In this document: positions 41,520 to 49,976 of the stretch, piece by piece | Layout of the letters: each line of letters begins with the position of its first letter | How positions within the stretch are numbered: the first letter of the stretch is position 1 | NCBI GenBank assembly: GCA_012270555.1 | Contig: JAAXIC010000003.1 | Span: forward strand, 53,679 to 117,678 | Source: Chloroflexota bacterium | GTDB taxonomy: Bacteria > Chloroflexota > UBA11872 > VXOZ01 | Direction of reading: 5' to 3' | Length of the DNA: 64,000 nt | The notes under the pieces: model-generated | Database searches by the model: none | What the model saw: only the letters and a program-made list of their open reading frames with translations | What the model was told of the DNA's origin: nothing | Translations under genes and position numbers: made by a program

Positions 41520-42002
41520 CTACGGCTGACTGCCGCTCGGTTCTTCTCCCTCCACGTCCAGCACGATCAGGTCCTGCCCGCTTTGCACCATATCCCCGGA
41601 TTCTACCAGCAATGCCGTCACGCGACCGGGCCGGTCGGCGTGCACCTCGTTGAAGACCTTCATGGCCTCGATGAGGGCAACCACCTGACCGGCCTCCACG
41701 CGGTCGCCAACCTGCACGAAAGCATCGGCCTCGGGACTGGAACGGTCATAGTATATGCCATTCAACGGCGCCTGAATTGCCGTACGGCTCGCCGGGTCCT
41801 CCGCGGGCGCAGGCCCAGCGTCCACCGGCGCTTGGGGCACGACGCCCGGCCGCCGACGCAGTAACACCGCCGTATCGCCAAAGCGAATTTCTACCTCGCT
41901 GACGGCCGTATCTTGCAAGGCGTCCATGAGGTCGCGCACGCCTTCTACCCAGGCATCGCCTTTAGCGCTCTGCGTTTTGTTGGAATTCTGCTTCTCTGCC
42001 AC
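41520..42002 (-). CDS. accB: Biotin carboxyl carrier protein of acetyl-CoA carboxylase
   Basis: 160 residues. A variable N-terminal helical region and Pro/Ala linker precede the biotinyl domain (about 75-155). The biotinylation motif is EAMKVFNE with Lys115, and the thumb-like segment YYDRSSPEADAFVQVG marks an acetyl-CoA carboxylase BCCP. It carries CO2 between carboxylase and transferase for malonyl-CoA formation. It follows fabF by 9 bases, so they are co-transcribed; accC is not adjacent. Confidence 0.96.
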   Translation of the reverse strand: MAEKQNSNKTQSAKGDAWVEGVRDLMDALQDTAVSEVEIRFGDTAVLLRRRPGVVPQAPVDAGPAPAEDPASRTAIQAPLNGIYYDRSSPEADAFVQVGDRVEAGQVVALIEAMKVFNEVHADRPGRVTALLVESGDMVQSGQDLIVLDVEGEEPSGSQP

Positions 42003-42011
42003 GTAACAGTC

Positions 42012-43253
42012 CTACGCCTCGTATCGGGTAAAGACCAGACTCGCGTTGTGGCCGCCAAAACCAAAGCTGTTGTTCATGGCTGCATGCACGGCCGCACTGC
42101 GGGCGGTATTGGGCACGTAGTCCAGATCGCACTCGGGATCGGGCTCCTCGTAGTTGATGGTCGGCGGGATGACGTTTTCCTGAATCGCCTTTAGACAGAA
42201 GACGGATTCCACGCCGCCCGCGCCGCCGAGCAGATGGCCGGTCATGGACTTGGTGGAACTCACGGCAAGCTTGCCAGCCTGCGCACCGAACACCGCCTTG
42301 ATGGCTTGGGTCTCTGCCCGGTCGTTGAGCGGCGTGGAGGTGCCGTGGGCGTTGATATATTGCACGTCTTGCGGCTGAAGCTGTGCTTGCTCCAGTGCGC
42401 TCTGCATGGCGCGGGCCGCGCCTTCACCATCTTCCGGTGGTGCGGTGATGTGACTGGCGTCGGCAGTCGCGCCGTAGCCCGCGACCTCGCCGTAGATGCG
42501 CGCGCCGCGCTTAAGGGCATGCTCCAAACTTTCCAGCACGAGGATTCCGGCACCCTCGCCGACGACGAAACCGTCGCGCTGCTTCTCAAAGGGCCGCGAG
42601 GCTGCCGCCGGGGCGTCGTTGCGCGTGGAAAGCGCACGCATGGCTGCGAAACCGGCAATGGTCATGGGCGTCACCGCCGCCTCGCTGCTGCCGCAGATCA
42701 TCACGTCGGCGTCGCCGCGCCGGATGGCTGCCGCGCCTTCGCCCACGGCATGCGCGCCGGTGGCGCAGGCGGAGACTACCGCGAGGTTGGGCCCGCGCAG
42801 CCCAAAGCGAATTGAGATTGCTCCCGCCGCCGTATCGGTGAGCAGCATGGGAATGAGAAACGGGCTCAACCGGCTGGGGCCGCGAGCGGCCATTACGGCG
42901 AATTGGGACTCCAGTGACTCGATGCCGCCAATGCCGGAACCGACAAAGACGCCGATCCGGTCGGTATTGTGCCCGTTGATGTCGAGACCCGAGTCGTCCA
43001 TGGCCTGTTGGCCCGCCGCCACGGCGTACTGCGTGAAACGGTCCATGCGCCGTACTTCACGGGCATCCACGTACTGCCGTGGATCGAAGCCCTTGACTTC
43101 GCCGGCAATCTGGGCGGCAAAGCCTTCTGTATCAAACCGGCTGATACGCGTAATCCCTGGCGTGCCGGCACACACGGCATGCCACGAGTCTACGACGGTA
43201 TTTCCCACCGGGGTCACCGCGCCCATGCCGGTGACGACTACACGTGAACGCAC
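42012..43253 (-). CDS. fabF: Beta-ketoacyl-ACP synthase II (FabF)
   Basis: 413 residues from the GTG at 43251-43253 (RSRVVVTGMGAVTPVG); GTG at 43262 or TTG at 43268 would add 3-5 residues. Catalytic Cys lies in VSACATGAHAVGEGA, with His residues in NAHGTSTPLNDR and KSMTGHLLGGAGG. It elongates acyl-ACP chains with malonyl-ACP. Next come accB and bioY on the same strand. Placement near acpP, rnc and smc is the common bacterial cluster. Confidence 0.96.
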   Translation of the reverse strand: MRSRVVVTGMGAVTPVGNTVVDSWHAVCAGTPGITRISRFDTEGFAAQIAGEVKGFDPRQYVDAREVRRMDRFTQYAVAAGQQAMDDSGLDINGHNTDRIGVFVGSGIGGIESLESQFAVMAARGPSRLSPFLIPMLLTDTAAGAISIRFGLRGPNLAVVSACATGAHAVGEGAAAIRRGDADVMICGSSEAAVTPMTIAGFAAMRALSTRNDAPAAASRPFEKQRDGFVVGEGAGILVLESLEHALKRGARIYGEVAGYGATADASHITAPPEDGEGAARAMQSALEQAQLQPQDVQYINAHGTSTPLNDRAETQAIKAVFGAQAGKLAVSSTKSMTGHLLGGAGGVESVFCLKAIQENVIPPTINYEEPDPECDLDYVPNTARSAAVHAAMNNSFGFGGHNASLVFTRYEA

Positions 43254-43379
43254 AAGGTACACTTTCAATGGTCTAAAAGCGGCTTTGCGGCCTCAGAAAC
43301 GAACGCGAGGACAGCGGGCCACTTCGCTTCCGCTAGTGAGACTACACTACAAAGTTGGCGAATTCAACGCGGCGCGTCC

Positions 43380-43412
43380 CGTTCGCCCTGAGCCTGTCGA
43401 AGGGTGGACGGG
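43380..43412. repeat. Dispersed repeat copy (CGTTCGCCCTGAGCCTGTCGAAGGG)
   Basis: Copy of the GAGCxTGTCGAAGGG family in the gap between fabF and the FAD oxidoreductase gene. Confidence 0.65.
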
Positions 43413-43465
43413 ACGCGCTTAGGGTTCACATTGCACGCTTGCGGCATAACAGTCGATGGATCAGT

Positions 43466-44584
43466 TCATGCGCCCAGGAAGCGGCTTGCCAGCCACGGCG
43501 CCAGATCGAGCTCGGTTGTGCCTTCCATGATCCACTTGGCGTTGTACTCGCCGAGCGCCACCGAAAACTTGAAGCCGCGGCCGCTCCAGCCGCAATCGAG
43601 GAACAGGTTACTATAGCCTGATATATAGCCCAGAAGCGGCTTTAGATCGGGCGTGTCATCGTAGCAGGTCTGGTACGCGCCCTGAAAACGTCCGCGCTTC
43701 ATCTTCGGCAGCCGCCGCTCGATCACTTCCGTCGTCCAGTCCACCATCCACTGCGGCGGCACCGCGTTCGTGGGGTCTGGCTCGATCTTCACCAGCGGGT
43801 CGCGGCGGTCGCACAGGACGCGGAAGTGCTTGTTGTGCCAGGGAATGATGGCAAGCTCCACGCTGAACACCGGCGGCCGGTCATAGAAATCAGGCGGCTG
43901 GCGGTAGAACGACACGCCCACTTGCGAAGGCTGAATCGGGAGCCGCAAACCGGCGGAGCGAGCCACCTTGTGGCTCCACGGCCCACAGGCGAGCACCACC
44001 TTACCCGGCACAATGGCACCGCCGGGCGTCTCCAAGCGTTCGATGCGGCCGTTCTTGGCGTGGATGTGCGTCACCGGCGTGAACTCACGGATCTCCGCGC
44101 CGTGCGCCCGCGCGCCGGCCACGAAGGACTGCATGGTGCGGTAGGCGTCCACGTTGCCGGTCTCGCCGTAGAGCAGCGCCGCGCCCGCCCCCTCCAAGTT
44201 GGCTTCCGGGTAGAAGTCCTTGGCCTCGTCGAGCGTGATGGCGCGCGCCGCCGAGCCGTTCTTTCTCGCCCGCGTGGCAGCGTTTTCGGCTAATTCCATA
44301 GTGTTGAAGAGATTCAAGATGCCATATTTGAAAAAGCCGCAGTCGCCGCCGATGACGTCGCCGAAGTTGTCATAAATGTCGCGGGCGCGCACCGCCAGCT
44401 TGGCGATGGTGTCCGTCATTTCCGCTTGCTGGCCGCACATGGCGCCGGACATGGAGCTGGTGCCGGAGCCGATGGTTTTCCGTTCGCAGAGCACCACCTT
44501 GCCCGCGCCGGCCTTCGCGAGATGATACGTGATCGTGGTGCCGACAATCCCGCCACCGATGACGACGACATCTGCGGTTTCCAT
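43466..44584 (-). CDS. FAD-dependent oxidoreductase, DAO family (sarcosine/glycine oxidase-like)
   Basis: 372 residues. The FAD-binding Rossmann motif DVVVIGGGIVGTTITYHLA lies at the N-terminus, and the C-terminal FAD contact is in LFLDCGWSGRGFKFS. The middle GKVVLACGPWSHKVA is a substrate-domain strand typical of the DAO superfamily. Such enzymes oxidise secondary or primary amino groups of amino acids such as sarcosine or glycine, producing H2O2 or passing electrons. The exact substrate cannot be read. Stand-alone gene followed by deacetylase genes. Confidence 0.88.
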   Translation of the reverse strand: METADVVVIGGGIVGTTITYHLAKAGAGKVVLCERKTIGSGTSSMSGAMCGQQAEMTDTIAKLAVRARDIYDNFGDVIGGDCGFFKYGILNLFNTMELAENAATRARKNGSAARAITLDEAKDFYPEANLEGAGAALLYGETGNVDAYRTMQSFVAGARAHGAEIREFTPVTHIHAKNGRIERLETPGGAIVPGKVVLACGPWSHKVARSAGLRLPIQPSQVGVSFYRQPPDFYDRPPVFSVELAIIPWHNKHFRVLCDRRDPLVKIEPDPTNAVPPQWMVDWTTEVIERRLPKMKRGRFQGAYQTCYDDTPDLKPLLGYISGYSNLFLDCGWSGRGFKFSVALGEYNAKWIMEGTTELDLAPWLASRFLGA

Positions 44585-44777
44585 TTTGCTGCCGCCTTCC
44601 TCTCTTATTGCGAAGGGTGATTTCCGCTTGATGCGGCGTAAGGTATTGCCACTATTCTAGACGCAACGAGGTCAAGCCGCACATTTCCTGGAAAGGGAGC
44701 GTTCGTAGGTGCGACATACCACCAACCACAGATGTTGTTTGCGGTGATTCTACCGGAGGGTGGACCGTTCTATGCTT

Positions 44778-45686
44778 TCAGTTATTCAGGTGGTCCGCGA
44801 TCTCGCGGTTGGTCGTCGCCCAACAGCCGCCGGGCTTATCCAGCGCGTGGCGCAGCACGGCATCCACCATGTCGCAATGCGGGTCGCGCGCCGCGATGTC
44901 CGACGGATGGCAGCACAGGCTGAAAATCTGCCGGTTGGCGTGGGCGTGGTTTACGCCGGCCTTGATGAGATCGATGAACTCCCAGCGGTCCAGGTCCATG
45001 TGCCGGAAGGCCCAGATGGAAGTGATCCCCATCAGGGGAATCTCCAGCAGGCCGTTGGGATAGCGGTAGGGCTGCAGTTTGTTCAAGCTGGTCTCAAAGG
45101 CGGCCTCCAGCGCCGCAGTGGGATGGTGCCGCACTTGGGGGTCCACTGGGTAGTGGTAATTCGCCGAAGCAAAGCGAAAGCCCTCATCCTTGAGCACGTC
45201 TTGCACATCCGGCACGTCGTCGAGCCCGCCTTCGAAACCTCCCGGCGTGCGGAAGCCCTGGGGCCGTTCGCCCAGTTTTTCTTCGATGGCGTCGCTTGTT
45301 TGGCGGATTTCCTGGCGGATGACTTCCAGCGGCGTGAGGCCAACGGCGCGCCAGGGGGCGTTGGCGTAGACCTCCTGCAACCCGTCAATCGTCTTGGCCT
45401 TCACGTTTACGTGGGTATAGGTGTGGTTGTCGACGGCATGGCCGTCGTCGACGAGCTTCTTCAAGTAGTCGATGTACGGGTCTTCCAAGGCGCTGCCCAC
45501 GAGGAAGAACTGCAGCTTGACGCCGTAGCCTTTGGCAATGTCGCTCATTCTTTGCAAATAAAGCTTGGTTCCCTCGTCGATCTCACCCTTGCGATGGTTC
45601 CACTTGGACGTCCAGTAGGGAAAGTTGGGGGTCATCTCGATGTCGAACGTAAGACTGAGAGCGAACTCGGCGCCGTTTGGGAACAT
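44778..45686 (-). CDS. Polysaccharide deacetylase-like protein, tandem copy 1
   Basis: 302 residues from the ATG at 45684-45686 (MFPNGAEF); a longer frame begins in a region of repeats. NodB-type features: LTFDIEM with Asp15 (normally TFDDG, so one Asp of the pair is replaced), D86-N-HTYTH with His88 and His92 (metal motif), and RTPGGF. A cytosolic NodB-fold hydrolase of the PuuE/allantoinase-like type is a possible reading. The enzyme may act on N-acyl sugars or ureides. It is paralogous to the gene at 45957-46865. Confidence 0.83.
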   Translation of the reverse strand: MFPNGAEFALSLTFDIEMTPNFPYWTSKWNHRKGEIDEGTKLYLQRMSDIAKGYGVKLQFFLVGSALEDPYIDYLKKLVDDGHAVDNHTYTHVNVKAKTIDGLQEVYANAPWRAVGLTPLEVIRQEIRQTSDAIEEKLGERPQGFRTPGGFEGGLDDVPDVQDVLKDEGFRFASANYHYPVDPQVRHHPTAALEAAFETSLNKLQPYRYPNGLLEIPLMGITSIWAFRHMDLDRWEFIDLIKAGVNHAHANRQIFSLCCHPSDIAARDPHCDMVDAVLRHALDKPGGCWATTNREIADHLNN

Positions 45687-45956
45687 GTGCACTTCCTTTG
45701 CGTTGGTATAGCCACTGCATTGCGCGCATCGACAAGGGCTTCGCGAAGCCAACTCAGCGCGAACGGGTTTTTAGCCGTAGCGCGGGGGCTTGTCCTCCGC
45801 CTTTTGGGGCAAGGAGCGACTTCTGCGTATAGCAACCTGCTGCACCCATTCCCGGCTCTCCCATCATCCGATCTTTCACCCTCACCCCCGTATCAAGTAC
45901 GGGGCAGGCTCTAGTCCTCTCCCACGAGGAGAGGGAACTCCGCGTGCTACGGCGCA
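45687..45956. repeat. Gap between deacetylase paralogues with three repeat types
   Basis: CGACAAGGGCTTCGCGAAGCCAACTCAGCGCGAACGG (45729-45767), the REP-like GTAGCGCGGGGGCTTGTCCTCCGCC (45778-45802), and CCCTCACCCCCGTATCAAGTACGGGGCAGGCTC..CCTCTCCC/GGAGAGGGA (45879-45936). Together these show that the repeat families combine into composite elements. Confidence 0.75.
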
Positions 45957-46865
45957 TCAATTCAGCGTATGCGCCACCATCTCCTGGTTCGTCGTAACCC
46001 AGCAGCCGCCTGGTTTATCCAACGCGTAGCGCAGGACGATATTGAGCATGTCGCAATGGGGATCGCGGACGGCCAAGACGGGAGGATGGAAGCACAGGCT
46101 CAAGACCTGCTTGTTCGCGTGGGCGTGGTCGATACCGCGCTTGAGCACGTTGATGAACTCCCAGCGGTCGAGGTCCAAAACACGAAACGCCCATATATCA
46201 GTGATGCCTGCTAGGGGCAATTCCGGCAGCCCGTTGGGATAGCGGGACGGCTGGAGCGCGTCAATGCTCGCCTCCATCGCCTGATTGAGCACGTCCGCCG
46301 AGGGCCGTTTCTTTTTGGGGTCCACTGGGAAATAGTACCGCGCCGAGGCGTACTGCATGCCCGCGTCGCTGAGGACTTCCTGTACCGCGGGCACGTCATC
46401 CAAACCGTTATTGAAGCCGCCCGGTGTGCGAAAGCCCGTGGGGGCGACGCCGAGCTTTTCGGTAATGGCGGTGGAGGTCTGCCACACCTCGTGCTCAATA
46501 CACTCAAGAGCGTTGAGGCCGGCGGCTCGCCACGGTGCATTGGCGTACACCGGCTGGAGCTGCGGAATCTCTTGGGCCTTTACGGAGACGTGGTTATACG
46601 TGTGGTTGTCCACGGCATGACCTTCGGCCGTCATGCGCTTGAGGTAGTCGATGTCCGGGTCTTCCAGCGCGCGGCCCACGAGAAAGAACTGAAACTTGAC
46701 CCCGAACGTGTCCGCCACGTCCAGCATCTTGCCCATGTAGAGCTTGCTGTCCTCGTCAATGGCGCCCTTGCGATGGTCCCATACCGACGTCCAGTACGGG
46801 AAGTTCGTGCACATCTCGATATCGAACGTGAGGCTCAGGCCGAAATCCGCTCCATTTGGGTACAT
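45957..46865 (-). CDS. Polysaccharide deacetylase-like protein, tandem copy 2
   Basis: 302 residues with the same layout as copy 1: LTFDIEM, DNHTYNH, RTPGGF, and a shared ending with HANKQVLSLCFHPP, RDPHCDMLN. The ATG at 46863-46865 opens MYPNGADFGLSLTFDIEM. Gapless similarity to copy 1 along nearly the full length shows tandem duplication; they may act on related substrates or as a heterodimer. Only one Asp of the usual TFDDG pair is kept in each copy. Confidence 0.83.
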   Translation of the reverse strand: MYPNGADFGLSLTFDIEMCTNFPYWTSVWDHRKGAIDEDSKLYMGKMLDVADTFGVKFQFFLVGRALEDPDIDYLKRMTAEGHAVDNHTYNHVSVKAQEIPQLQPVYANAPWRAAGLNALECIEHEVWQTSTAITEKLGVAPTGFRTPGGFNNGLDDVPAVQEVLSDAGMQYASARYYFPVDPKKKRPSADVLNQAMEASIDALQPSRYPNGLPELPLAGITDIWAFRVLDLDRWEFINVLKRGIDHAHANKQVLSLCFHPPVLAVRDPHCDMLNIVLRYALDKPGGCWVTTNQEMVAHTLN

Positions 46866-47031
46866 GCCTGCTCTCCTGAATTACGGGGGGAATGCGCTGA
46901 ATATTCGCTTAAGTATTGCCCCTATGGTAAAAGCCTGCTGCGGAACTGGGGCGGAGAACTTTGTTATGTCCCCGCGGCGCACATCTGGCGTACACTAATC
47001 CGCTGGGAAACTTGCCCGCCGCATGTGTTTG

Positions 47032-47292
47032 CTACGGGCACAGTTTGAGTATCGCAGCCATCGAACCCCATACGACAAGCAGCATTAAGCCAAAGCGAAT
47101 GGTCATACGTCGCTCGAACTCACGCAAGCTGGCTTCGAATGCCTGTACAAATGTTCTCACGGAAGCCGACAATTCTTGTGCCATAGCTTCTGGGTATTCT
47201 GGATCTCGCCTGCCGACAAAACCAGAATCACCACTTAAATCTCGTTGCGGTGCACGCCGTTTGTCGCCAATTCCTTCTTGGGTTGTCCCCAC
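47032..47292 (-). CDS. Small C-tail-anchored membrane protein, unknown
   Basis: 86 residues from a GTG at 47292, or 50 residues from the ATG at 47182-47184 (MAQELSASVRTF). The C-terminal segment (FGLMLLVVWGSMAAILKLC) is one transmembrane helix preceded by a helical, charged stretch (VQAFEASLREFERRMT). No known family. Both starts lack a strong ribosome site. The C-terminal half is the more protein-like part. Confidence 0.45.
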   Translation of the reverse strand: MGTTQEGIGDKRRAPQRDLSGDSGFVGRRDPEYPEAMAQELSASVRTFVQAFEASLREFERRMTIRFGLMLLVVWGSMAAILKLCP

Positions 47293-47454
47293 TCCTGTGC
47301 GCCTTCTTTCTTGGCTAGTCTCAACCCGCGACTGCTGTCGGCTAAATACAACTACAAGGCGAGTAGACTACGACGAGACCAGATACTTTTACGTTTCATC
47401 CATTCAATAAGGGGCGCTAAAGTCCTCAAGGCACATGGCTTGAGCGAATAGGAA

Positions 47455-47715
47455 TTACCGTGATTCCAGAAGGAACTTTATCGCAGTCCGCTCGCCGTTT
47501 TCTACCGTCACCTCGATGAACGCGGGGATGCAGATAAGGTCGATTCCACTCGGCGCCAAGTAGCCGCGGGCAATGACGATGGACTTGATAGCCTGGTTCA
47601 CTGCTCCCGCGCCGATGGCCTGGACCTCGGCCCGTCCGGATTCCCGCACCACGCCCGCGATTGCGCCGGCCACCGCCGTCGGCTTGGATTGTGACGCTAC
47701 CTTTAGGATTTCCAT
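47455..47715 (-). CDS. spoVS: Stage V sporulation protein S (SpoVS)
   Basis: 86 residues from the ATG at 47713-47715, after GGAGGGGAG. MEILKVASQSKPTAVAGAIAGVVRESG, then EVQAIGAGAVNQAIKSIVIARGYLAPSGIDL is the highly conserved SpoVS pattern (Alba-like fold). In Bacillus it is needed late in sporulation; in non-spore formers it probably acts as an RNA- or DNA-binding protein. It lies on the same strand downstream of rny, separated by a 313-base gap with a repeat. Confidence 0.96.
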   Translation of the reverse strand: MEILKVASQSKPTAVAGAIAGVVRESGRAEVQAIGAGAVNQAIKSIVIARGYLAPSGIDLICIPAFIEVTVENGERTAIKFLLESR

Positions 47716-47786
47716 TTGCTCCCCTCCGGAGACCTTTGCGCGACTCCGCCAAACAGATGGAAATGGGCCGGATTGGCACTGATTTC

Positions 47787-47820
47787 CCTTCACCCCGGCC
47801 CTCTCCCCAGGGAGAGGGAG
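47787..47820. repeat. CCCTCTCCC-family repeat in the spoVS leader
   Basis: CTTCACCCCGGCCCTCTCC-cca-GGGAGAGGG with GGAGACCTTTGCGCGACTCC (47727-47746) alongside, between rny and spoVS on the minus strand. Confidence 0.85.
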
Positions 47821-48028
47821 CCTTCTCGTCCGGCCTGGTCGGGTTATGCAAAGATATCCTCTGGCTCCGGTGTTGAGTGCAACGATAGTCGCTCAGGCGG
47901 GCCAGAGCAATTATTCGTATTACGTCTGGTCTCTTCTCATTCTCCTACTGCGCAGTTTCCAAGTCTCGGCGCACACCATGCGCCGGGCTTAGTGGCAGCC
48001 CAGCGGCGGCACTTCTCAACCCCTCACG

Positions 48029-49558
48029 TTACTTCGCATAGCCGACCACCCGTGTCTCACGAATCAACGTAACCTTCACTTGGCCAGGGTAGTCCAGTGT
48101 CTCTTCGATCTGCTTGCAGATGTCGCGGGACAGCCGCACCGCGCCTAGCTCGTCGATCTCGTCAGGGCGTACCATAATCCGCACTTCCCGTCCGGCCTGG
48201 ATCGCATACGACTTTTCCACGCCGGAGAAGGAATTGGCCACGGATTCCAGTGCCCGCAGGCGCTGCATGTACCGCTCGATCGAATCCCGCCGCGCCCCCG
48301 GCCGCGAGGCTGAGATGGCATCCGCCGCCGATACGATAAAGGCTTCCACCGTACGCGGTTCTTCATCGTTATGATGGGCGGCAATGGCATGGACGATCTT
48401 GGGCGATTGGTTGTACCGCCGCGCCATTTCCGCGCCCACCAACGCGTGGGGGCCTTCCATGTCGGCGTCAACCGCTTTGCCGATGTCGTGCAACAGGCCC
48501 GCGCGCCGGGCGACGTTCACGTCGGCGCCGACTTCCGCGGCCATGCTCGCTGCCAATTGCGCCACCTCGACACTGTGCGCAAGCACGTTCTGGCCGTAGC
48601 TGGAGCGGTAGCGGAGCCGACCGATGAGGCGCACTAACTCGGCGGGCAGGCCGCGCACCTGCGCCAAGTCCGCCGCTTGTTCACCTTCCTCCCAAATCGT
48701 GTCCTCGATTTCCTTGTCGGCCTTGCCCACCATCTCCTCGATGCGGGCCGGGTGAATGCGCCCATCTTGGATGAGGCGGGTCAGGGCCAAACGCGCCACC
48801 TCCCGCCGCACCGGGTCATGGGCCGAAAGCACCACCGCCTCCGGCGTATCATCGATGATAAGGTCCACGCCGGTCAGGAGTTCCAAGGCGCGGATGTTGC
48901 GCCCCTCGCGGCCGATGATGCGGCCCTTCATCTCCTCGTTGGGCAGGGTGACGACCGAAACCGTTGTTTCCACGGTATGGTCGGCGGCCAGCCGCTGGAT
49001 CGCCGTGGCGATCACCCGCCGCGCGCTACGCTCCGATTCCTCCCGCGCCGACGCTTCAAGCTGCTTGATCATACGGGTGCACTCTGCGCGCACCTCGTCC
49101 TCAATGCTCTTCGTGAGCACCTCTTTGGCCTCGTCGGCCGTCATTTGGGCGATGCGTTCGAGTTCGCTGATCTGCTTCTGGCGCAACTCGTTGACCGCGT
49201 CTCGCTCGCGCTCCACCCGCTTCTCGGAAGCCCCAAGCTTCTTTTCGCGGCGCTCAGCCTGCGTGGTGCGCTGATCTAGCGTCTCCTCGCGCTGCTGCAG
49301 GCGACGCTCGGTGCGCGTGAGTTCGCCGCGCCAACGCCCAATCTCGTCTTCCGCTTTGGTCTTTAGCTTAAGCGCTTCATCCTTTGCTTCTACTACGAGT
49401 CGTTTGCGTGTTGTCTCTGCATCCTCCAAGAGCCTCTGTGCTTCAGCCGCTGCCGCCTGTGTGTTCCGATGTTGGATCAGCCGTTGCGCCCAATAACCGA
49501 CTACAAATGCTCCAGGTATTAGGACAAGCAGAGGCACGACAAGCATCCATAGCTCCAT
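48029..49558 (-). CDS. rny: Ribonuclease Y
   Basis: 509 residues. An N-terminal transmembrane helix (about 4-22), a long coiled coil rich in Glu/Arg (about 35-190), a KH domain (GRIIGREGRNIRALELLTGVD), then an HD hydrolase domain with LLHDIGKAVDAD and HAIAAHHND. RNase Y starts mRNA decay at the membrane in bacteria lacking RNase E. The rny-spoVS neighbourhood is common in Firmicutes and Chloroflexota. Start ATG at 49556-49558. Confidence 0.97.
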   Translation of the reverse strand: MELWMLVVPLLVLIPGAFVVGYWAQRLIQHRNTQAAAAEAQRLLEDAETTRKRLVVEAKDEALKLKTKAEDEIGRWRGELTRTERRLQQREETLDQRTTQAERREKKLGASEKRVERERDAVNELRQKQISELERIAQMTADEAKEVLTKSIEDEVRAECTRMIKQLEASAREESERSARRVIATAIQRLAADHTVETTVSVVTLPNEEMKGRIIGREGRNIRALELLTGVDLIIDDTPEAVVLSAHDPVRREVARLALTRLIQDGRIHPARIEEMVGKADKEIEDTIWEEGEQAADLAQVRGLPAELVRLIGRLRYRSSYGQNVLAHSVEVAQLAASMAAEVGADVNVARRAGLLHDIGKAVDADMEGPHALVGAEMARRYNQSPKIVHAIAAHHNDEEPRTVEAFIVSAADAISASRPGARRDSIERYMQRLRALESVANSFSGVEKSYAIQAGREVRIMVRPDEIDELGAVRLSRDICKQIEETLDYPGQVKVTLIRETRVVGYAK

Positions 49559-49976
49559 GCCCTTTGCCTTCCTCTCCGCGATACCATGTAAGAAAGTGAA
49601 ACATTTCTAACGCCATTTCTGGCAATCAAGCCTGCATACCGGCAGTGCATGCGCCGCTAGCGCACGTACACTATTCCACCCTAACGGTACTAAGTTGCCG
49701 TTCCGCTGTCAACGCACTGACAGAACTTTGCTTGGACGGTATCCGGCGCTTTGGCGGGACTCGCCAAAGCGCGCCGCGACGAGATTTGCGCGAACGGACA
49801 GTTCACTTTGCCGTGACGGGCAGAGCAGATACGGGGGACTTAAGCCTCTTCGATTCCCGCTCCCGGCGAAAACTTTTGCAGAACCCTCGTTGAGGAGGGG
49901 TTTCCTCTGTCGCCGGGAAAGGGGATATTACACCTGTGCTCAGGGTATGCCGCAAACACACACCTGCCGCTAAGCC
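49559..49976. other. Gap between rny and the MFS gene with a nested inverted repeat
   Basis: No gene in about 418 bases. TCCCGGCGA (49861-49869) pairs perfectly with TCGCCGGGA (49910-49918), and an inner AACCC/GGGTT (49882-49886 and 49898-49902) nests inside. A T-run is absent. It may be the terminator of the MFS gene or an RNA element in the rny leader. Confidence 0.5.
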
